Of a DNA stretch of 64,000 nt, positions 58,669 to 64,000 are shown one piece after another; position 1 is the stretch's first letter; every line of letters starts with the position of its first letter. A model generated the notes under the pieces. It was not told where the DNA came from. It did no database searches and saw nothing but the letters and a program-made list of their open reading frames with translations. Position numbers and translations under genes: made by a program. Source of the DNA: Homalodisca vitripennis (Eukaryota; Arthropoda; Insecta; Hemiptera; Cicadellidae); the NCBI RefSeq assembly GCF_021130785.1, contig NC_060211.1, positions 27,885,001 through 27,949,000 on the forward strand, written 5' to 3'.

Positions 58669-60889
58669 AAGGGGGTAAGTAACATTTTTTTCGAAATTGA
58701 GTTAGATGTATGGATGAAGGGAGTAAGTGATCCTGTATTTGGTACACTGGGTCCCATTGTCCTAACTGCAGTAACAGCTGAGATATTATTTTGAATTTAG
58801 GGGTAAGTGCAGAAACTGAACTCAAAGTTTGTGGATGAAGGAGGTAAGTGCTTCACTTGCCCCCTTTTTCCACTTAAAATTGCACTTACCCCCTTCATCC
58901 ACTTACTCTTTGCACACTTGCCCCTTTTTTCCATTACTCTATGCGCACTTACCCCTTTTATCCAGTACTCTATATGTACTTGCCTCCTTTATCCACTAAG
59001 AACAGATAGATAATTATTGTTGGTTTGTCATCATATGTGGTTGAGGTTAGATGTGAAAGTAAACACCAATTTTTGTAAAGCAGTGAAGTATTTTAGCTGA
59101 AATGTCATGCTGAAATGTCAGGAGTACATATTATTACTAAAGAGACAGAAAAAACTGACTTTTGCAATTGGAAAGAAGATGTTGCGAATCGGGGCAGTAA
59201 TGAAGTGGCAAGCTCCTTGCTCACCTTATTCGAACTAGATACAAGCTTAATATATTGTGACCACTTAATTATATGGTCGGATTCTTGCACAGGACAAAAT
59301 AAAAACTTCTTACTGATCCTACTTTATCAGTACATGGTGGCCAAAAAAATGTTCAAAATAATCGATCATAAATTTCTGGAAGTTGGCCATAGCTATCTGG
59401 ATTCAGACTGTGATTTTAGTCGCATCGAAAAAGAACTCGCACTGAAAATGTATATGTGTGCCAAATCAGTACCGAGAAATCATTTAGAGATTTTGAAGGA
59501 TTTTCTGACAAGCTGGGCCTAAAACAAAGTAAAAAGGATCTTCTGGAAGAGAATGTCAGATTCCGTGACGGAATAAAGTGGATAAGGGTTGACGAATTCG
59601 GTTGTTATTTATACAAAGAGACCTATGATGAAAACACATCATTTAAAAAGGTGTCCCTGATAAAGCAGGAAAGAAAAGGCACAAAAGCTAATAATAAGGA
59701 GGGGAATGATCATCGAACATTGTCTGAAAATGTGTTTTTAAGATTGTTTACATTGAAAGTAAGGAAAAACGGTATGGGACTGTAACCAAAGAGAAACTCA
59801 ACAATTTGAAAACACAACTTAAATATGTTAAAGGAGAATATAAGTGGTTTTATCAGAGAGTAATCGAAGAACAAGAAAACAGGTACTGGGAGAAAGAATC
59901 AGAAGAAAATGAGGAAGGGCAGATAAACAAAGAGTGACCAGTGAAAGAAACAGAGTAAAGAAAAGTGACAAAGAGTTTTACATTGAACCAATGAGAAAAA
60001 CTGATTAATTAATAAAATAGACTAATATCTCTTAACCTATTTCAAGCCTTTAAAATAATAATAAGATTGTAATTTTTTATAAGTAGACTTTAGTTATTGT
60101 TTTTAAAATAGCTTACAAGAGAAGGCATAAATACTTAGATGTTGTATTTAACAACAGTATTTTTTACTATGTAAAGTTTATCGCTGAGGAAAGACGACTT
60201 AAAATACACTGTTCTCTTTTTAACTTCTTTCAAGCATTAAACAATAATAGTATTGTGCTTTTTTGAATGAGACTAGGTTTTAGTTATTTTAGTTACCGTT
60301 TTATACCAAAAGAAAGACTTAGATATTACCTTTTAATAAGAGTAGCCTATTAGTTACAGTTTAAAGTTTATCATTGAGATAAGGGTGTTCTCCATTTAAG
60401 TTCATTTAAGCTTTTAAATAGTAATGATATTGAGCCTTTTTTGTATTTTAAAACTAGATTTTAGTTACAGTTTTTATTACCAACACGAAAAGACTGATAA
60501 GTTACTCTTTTCATAAGAGTATTTACACTGTTTGTTGTTGTGCAACAATCTTATCTAAAGGTATTCCATAAGGTAACATTTCAAATAAAGTTCTGTATTT
60601 TACATAATATATCTTAGTATTATTTTACAGTACTTAACCCCTTCATCCATTCCCAAGTACCCCCTTTTTAAGTGGAAAAAGGGGGTAAGTGGTAGATAAG
60701 TTGAAAATTTAGTAGGAAGGAGTATTTGAATTTTTACCAGGAGTTGCCACAAAAAATATATGTATCTTTCCCTCCCAATGCCGTTTTCAGAGCTGAATTA
60801 AATAAAAAAAATACAAAAGTTATAACTTAAAAACTTTAGGTCCATTTTTCTCAAAAGTGGCAAAATGTGACTTGCCCCTTTCTTCCACT
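58669..60889. repeat. GGGGTAAGTG motif array of element B
   Basis: The left cluster runs from the terminal repeat at 58669 to about 58998, changing from + orientation (GGGGGTAAGT) to - orientation (CACTTACCCCCTTCATCCAC) near 58850. The right cluster is at 60632-60690 with a last copy in the terminal repeat (60869-60889). The motif is unrelated in sequence to that of element A but has the same placement. Confidence 0.88.
59116..59935 (+). pseudogene. Element B transposase-like fragment
   Basis: The first frame (59116-59522) reads NEVASSLLTLFELD, then LIIWSDSCTGQNKNFLLILL, HKFLEVGHSYLDSDCDFSRI. WSD with GQNKN and HSYLDSDCDF look like conserved acidic blocks of a DDE-type nuclease core, as in a large family of uncharacterised insect proteins. 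A frameshift near 59500-59520 leads to GIKWIRVDEFGCYLYKETYDEN and FKKVSLIKQERKG. A second near 59770 leads to EKLNNLKTQLKYVKGEYKWFY before the stop. The N-terminus is missing and the frame is broken. Confidence 0.7.
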
Positions 60890-61442
60890 CAACCCTTCAT
60901 TTATTTTATTATTACTTAGTGAGTAATATTTAAGAGCACTTTCATTTATCAAAATGTTCCTTATTGTTAGCTCTTTCAATTAAAGTAGTCAAAGTGTGAA
61001 ATATTATCTGGCAACTGCAATAAATTAAGAAAGACAGTAAGAAAAACTGTATGAATTTTACGTCCGACACCGTGGAATTGCCCAACAGTCAGAAAACATG
61101 TTTTAATAAACAATGTTGATAATTCTATAACAAAATAGACCCATTCTCAAGTTTAAAACCGTATTTTTCTGTAATTCTGGCTAATCCGAACAATCACATA
61201 ATCCGAATAGGGCTCGGTCCCAATTAGGTCGGATTAACGGGACTCTACTGTAGTATGTTATAGTATTACTGGACCAATGAGTTTTATCAATGATTTGATC
61301 TTACCATTACCAGCCCCTACTATTCATTTTGAAGTAGTTAAGAAAAATAACATTTGCTTTGGTCTCGTTTTTGAAATTTTATTTATACACTTTATGACCC
61401 CAAGTTCTGCAGGGTTTAATCATTTTCAGTGATAATAAATAT

Positions 61443-62633
61443 GGGGTAGGGTACGATAAGCGGACCCGGTTTTTTATATCGGAAGAATGTAATCATTGAT
61501 ACCTAATATTCGCATCTCAAATCCTACACTATCAATCGATATAAAAGCATCTATAGTCCTCAATAACAATCACGTTTTAAATTAAAATATGAATTTAATA
61601 TTTACAGTGATAAAACAAATTATTATAACCAAAATTAGAAAAACTGATGACGACCATAATTTGCTCCTCTCACAGTTCCAGTTGTTTCTTTCCCACAAAT
61701 TTAGCATAATGGGCTTTTTTGGTCCAACATGTTGAAGCCACAAAAAACATGTTTTTATCATCTTTCAAAGCAATGTCGTGTAGTTTTCTAAAATTGACTG
61801 CCATTTTTAATAATAAAATATTACTTATGTAACATTGAAATATTACCTTACGTGTATAATTTGAAAGTGTTTACAGCTGTTCATACAGATTATTTAAGTT
61901 GGTAATTCTAAGCAATATATGGGTCAACCTCGATTTTTCTCATATTACAATATAATGTTCCAATAGTCAATTAGAAAAGGAAATGACTAGAATTTCTTGC
62001 CGGAAAGCAGTTATAGGGAGCAGGCAACCACCAGACGGTCATATATTGCTTAGAATTACCTATTAGTGATCAGGGCTTCAAATTTGGAACTACTCGAGTT
62101 CCAACCGACGGCAATTGCCAGACAGTCATAACATCCGAACGGCTGCACATCACGATAGCAACTGATCAGGACCGGCCGCCAGTGACTGATAACGCCGCGC
62201 GGACTGAAATTAATTCAGTATATACCCAGATCACGCATGATGCCTGCCCGCTGCGCAGCGCTTCGCGGTGCTTGCTCTTTTAGAAAAAAAATTAACTCGA
62301 GTAGTTCCAAATTTGAAGCCCTGATCACGTCAGTGTCCCTGATCACTAATAGGTAATTCTAAGCAATATATGACCGTCTGGTGGTTGCCTGCTCCCTATA
62401 ACTGCTTTCCGGCAAGAAATTCTAGTCATTTCCTTTTCTAATTGACTATTGGAACATTATATTGTAATATGAGAAAAATCGAGGTTGACCCATATATTGC
62501 TTAGAATTACCTTTAAGTTAATTGTTCAAAATAATTAATCAGTATCGATTGATTATATCGATGATTATGATTAAGTAACATCGTTTGCCAATTTCGATAT
62601 AAAAAACCGGGTCCGCTTATCGTACCCTACCCC
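61443..62633. mobile_element. Merlin-like element copy with both ends
   Basis: Ends GGGGTAGGGTACGATAAGCG and its perfect reverse complement (38 bp or so in all). The left part matches 46208-46510, including the HVGP coding residue; the right part matches the reversed 51648-51890. It is split by a foldback element at 61901-62511. I could not find a convincing target duplication at its outer ends. Confidence 0.82.
61901..62511. mobile_element. Composite foldback of two inverted MITE copies
   Basis: Flanked by the perfect 8-bp duplication TTTAAGTT (61893-61900, 62512-62519). Ends GGTAATTCTAAGCAATATAT. Each arm is itself a complete ~163-bp MITE with that sequence at both of its ends (about 61901-62063 and 62350-62511, inverted). 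The core is GC-rich and flanked by inverted GGGCTTCAAATTTGGAACTA. Confidence 0.9.
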
Positions 62634-62714
62634 TATGCTCTTCTAACAAAATAAAATGAACTATTAGTAATCTCTTGCTGCATGATTCCCTGGCCCTATT
62701 TATACAAATTGTTA

Positions 62715-63050
62715 GATTCTACCAGTGTGAAACTGCCCATAGATTCCATCGATAGAAAGAACTTATCCTCTGAGGATCTGACACGAATCCTAACCTGGTT
62801 CATGAACTGCTAACCTAGTTCCTTAACTACTACAAAGCTAGTTCCTGAACCAGTTCATTTAATAAAACTAAATTAATTTTATTATTTGAAGACAAAAAAA
62901 GAATAAATACAAAACAAAATGTATAGAATCTACTTAACTGGCATCCTAAAACTACAAATACTCGTTTTCATGAACAACGTCTACTCAATTTCACAGGTAA
63001 AATGCAGAAAAAACAAATCTATAAATGACTGTACCTCAAAAACGTATGAA
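62715..63050 (-). repeat. Dispersed repeat, copy 2
   Basis: Inverted match of 44935-45235, with the same order of blocks (CTGCCCATAGATTCCAT, then GACACGAATCCTAACCTGGT, then ACTGTACCTCAAAAACGTAT). Non-coding. Confidence 0.75.
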
Positions 63051-64000
63051 CAGAAAACTAATATAAAAATACCATTGCACATAATAATTAATAGTACTGT
63101 ATGGTTAATTAGAAGAATTGAGTTAATGAGAAATGGTTAATTAAGTTCTGAGAGGATGATGATCAGGTAGGATAGTAGGAAGAAATAATTAGAGCGAAAC
63201 TCTACTAATCTGACACCCACAGGAATGAGAATATCGTTGAAGTTTAATAAGGTATACAGTATTTCCAAATGCATTATTATTATAGGCAATTTAAAACTTT
63301 AGCTGTATGAAAATTTTATAACTTCAAGTTGAATACTGTAAACTAGTACACTAAGCTTTAAAATAAGAAAACAAAACAGGGAGTGTAACAATATGTAATA
63401 AACTTTCAGATATATTTTCTATTTTTCCTTCTTTGCTGTTCTTTGCTATAATGACTTCCTTATTACCCTCTGAAGTAATTCCCTTTATCCAGTCTCTGTA
63501 GAACTTTAAAGTTAATTTATTGCTTAATAAAAACATGATTCAATTTAATTTCACCCTCAGCATAATCAACATTCATTACAAATGGCTAAGTATTAATTAA
63601 GAGATTGAGCATTGCATATTGGACGTAAAATAGCATATAAAGGTCAATGGCATATAAACAAAGGCGCAATGATGGGTTTCTTTGTTAATAAATAATTAAA
63701 AATTTGTTACCTGAGGAGTGGTGGACCAGCAAATACATTTAAGATCTATAAGTTTATCAAACTGGAGCGACTGACTAGCTAAGGACGGACTATTATATAA
63801 CTAAAAAATCGATATTGTTTTATTTATTTTAGTATCAACGTAACAAAATGAATGATTGTTGAGTTATCACAAAATGTTATAATTCTTTCATCATTCTTGT
63901 AAGTAAAAAAATACTTTTATTTTTATCCTCCTTTTGTTTTAATCATTCTTTTAAGGAATGACTATAATTTAAATTTCCATTACTTAAGGCCAATCCCTGT
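63051..64000. other. AT-rich DNA, nothing recognised
   Basis: No supported gene or element end up to the window edge; the open frames here are short and low in complexity. Confidence 0.45.

Larger units (their letters stand above)
58652..60898 (+). mobile_element. Element B: related transposon nested in A, 4-bp duplication ATTT
   Basis: Terminal repeats GAAGGGTTGAGTGGAAGAA on both sides, flanked by ATTT (58648-58651 and 60899-60902). It is 2247 bp. It carries the middle portion of a transposase-like protein and about a dozen copies of a motif like GTGGAWRAAGGGGGTAAGTG in both orientations near its ends. Confidence 0.88.
56571..61071. repeat. TTACGTCCGACACC motif array of element A
   Basis: Copies at 56571-56584 (+), 56724-56737 (-), 56759-56772 (+, ending CCCC), 58418-58431 (+, one change), 58439-58452 (+), 58628-58641 (+) and 61058-61071 (+, next to the right terminal repeat). 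None lies in the coding part. Both termini carry them, as expected for transposase-binding sites, though binding is inferred. Confidence 0.9.
56206..61083 (+). mobile_element. Element A: unclassified DNA transposon, 4-bp duplication AACA
   Basis: Terminal repeats GGGCATTTCCACAG (left) and GGGCAATTCCACGG (right, reversed) are flanked by AACA (56202-56205, 61084-61087). Removing it restores Tigger sequence exactly as in the 38579 copy. Without element B it is about 2.63 kb. Seven copies of TTACGTCCGACACC or close variants lie in its terminal regions. It encodes the N- and C-terminal parts of a transposase-like protein. Confidence 0.88.
55734..61250 (-). mobile_element. Tigger/pogo-like element (outer of the nest)
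   Basis: Same family as 38579-39416 but inverted. Ends CAGTGGAGTCCCGCTAATCC (left) and CAGTAGAGTCCCGTTAATCC (right, reversed) are flanked by TA (55732-55733, 61251-61252). The element is split at 56205/61084; the pieces 55734-56205 and 61084-61250 together match most of the intact copy. Confidence 0.92.

Noticed and set aside
63351..63536. 61-aa - strand ORF near the window edge
   Set aside because: Short, low in complexity, and without supporting context.

Overview
The window looks like nuclear DNA from an insect, probably a hemipteran-type genome. It is AT-rich, with two intron-rich conserved animal genes on opposite strands and introns packed with Tc1/mariner, Tigger/pogo, piggyBac-like, Merlin-like and Kolobok-like DNA transposons and LINE fragments. 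The species cannot be read from the sequence; the order is inferred from the transposon mix.

The left part (about 3,069 to 28,850, + strand) holds the 3' portion of a Tudor-domain gene. Eleven phase-consistent exons encode the last 515 residues, with two extended Tudor domains. This is the family that reads methylarginine on PIWI proteins in the piRNA pathway. Its introns carry a Kolobok/Mutator-like transposon (3,569-6,192), a tandem exon duplication (9,341-9,628), a 105-bp minisatellite that copied the exon-5 splice donor about twenty times (13,990-16,170), several mariner relics, a piggyBac-like insertion, a LINE relic and a nearly intact DD41D mariner-type element. A foldback hairpin lies in the likely 3' UTR.

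The centre and right (31,653-52,498, - strand) hold the complete ten-exon gene for cleavage stimulation factor subunit 2 (CstF-64), 437 aa, converging on the Tudor gene. The intergenic gap (28.9-31.6 kb) holds two piggyBac-like elements. CSTF2 introns hold a mariner deletion derivative, two or three piggyBac-like copies, a Tigger remnant, another mariner relic, a Merlin-like relic and a damaged LINE.

The last 11 kb is almost wholly transposon-derived. The most interesting part is a three-deep nest at 55,734-61,250. A Tigger-like element (TA target duplication) is split by element A (4-bp duplication AACA), which is itself split by element B (4-bp duplication ATTT). A and B appear to be complementary deletion derivatives of one poorly classified transposon group: A keeps the ends of the protein and B the middle with a WSDSCTGQNKN motif. 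Each carries its own dispersed short motif repeated towards both termini. Next to it, a Merlin-like element contains a composite foldback built from two inverted MITE copies.
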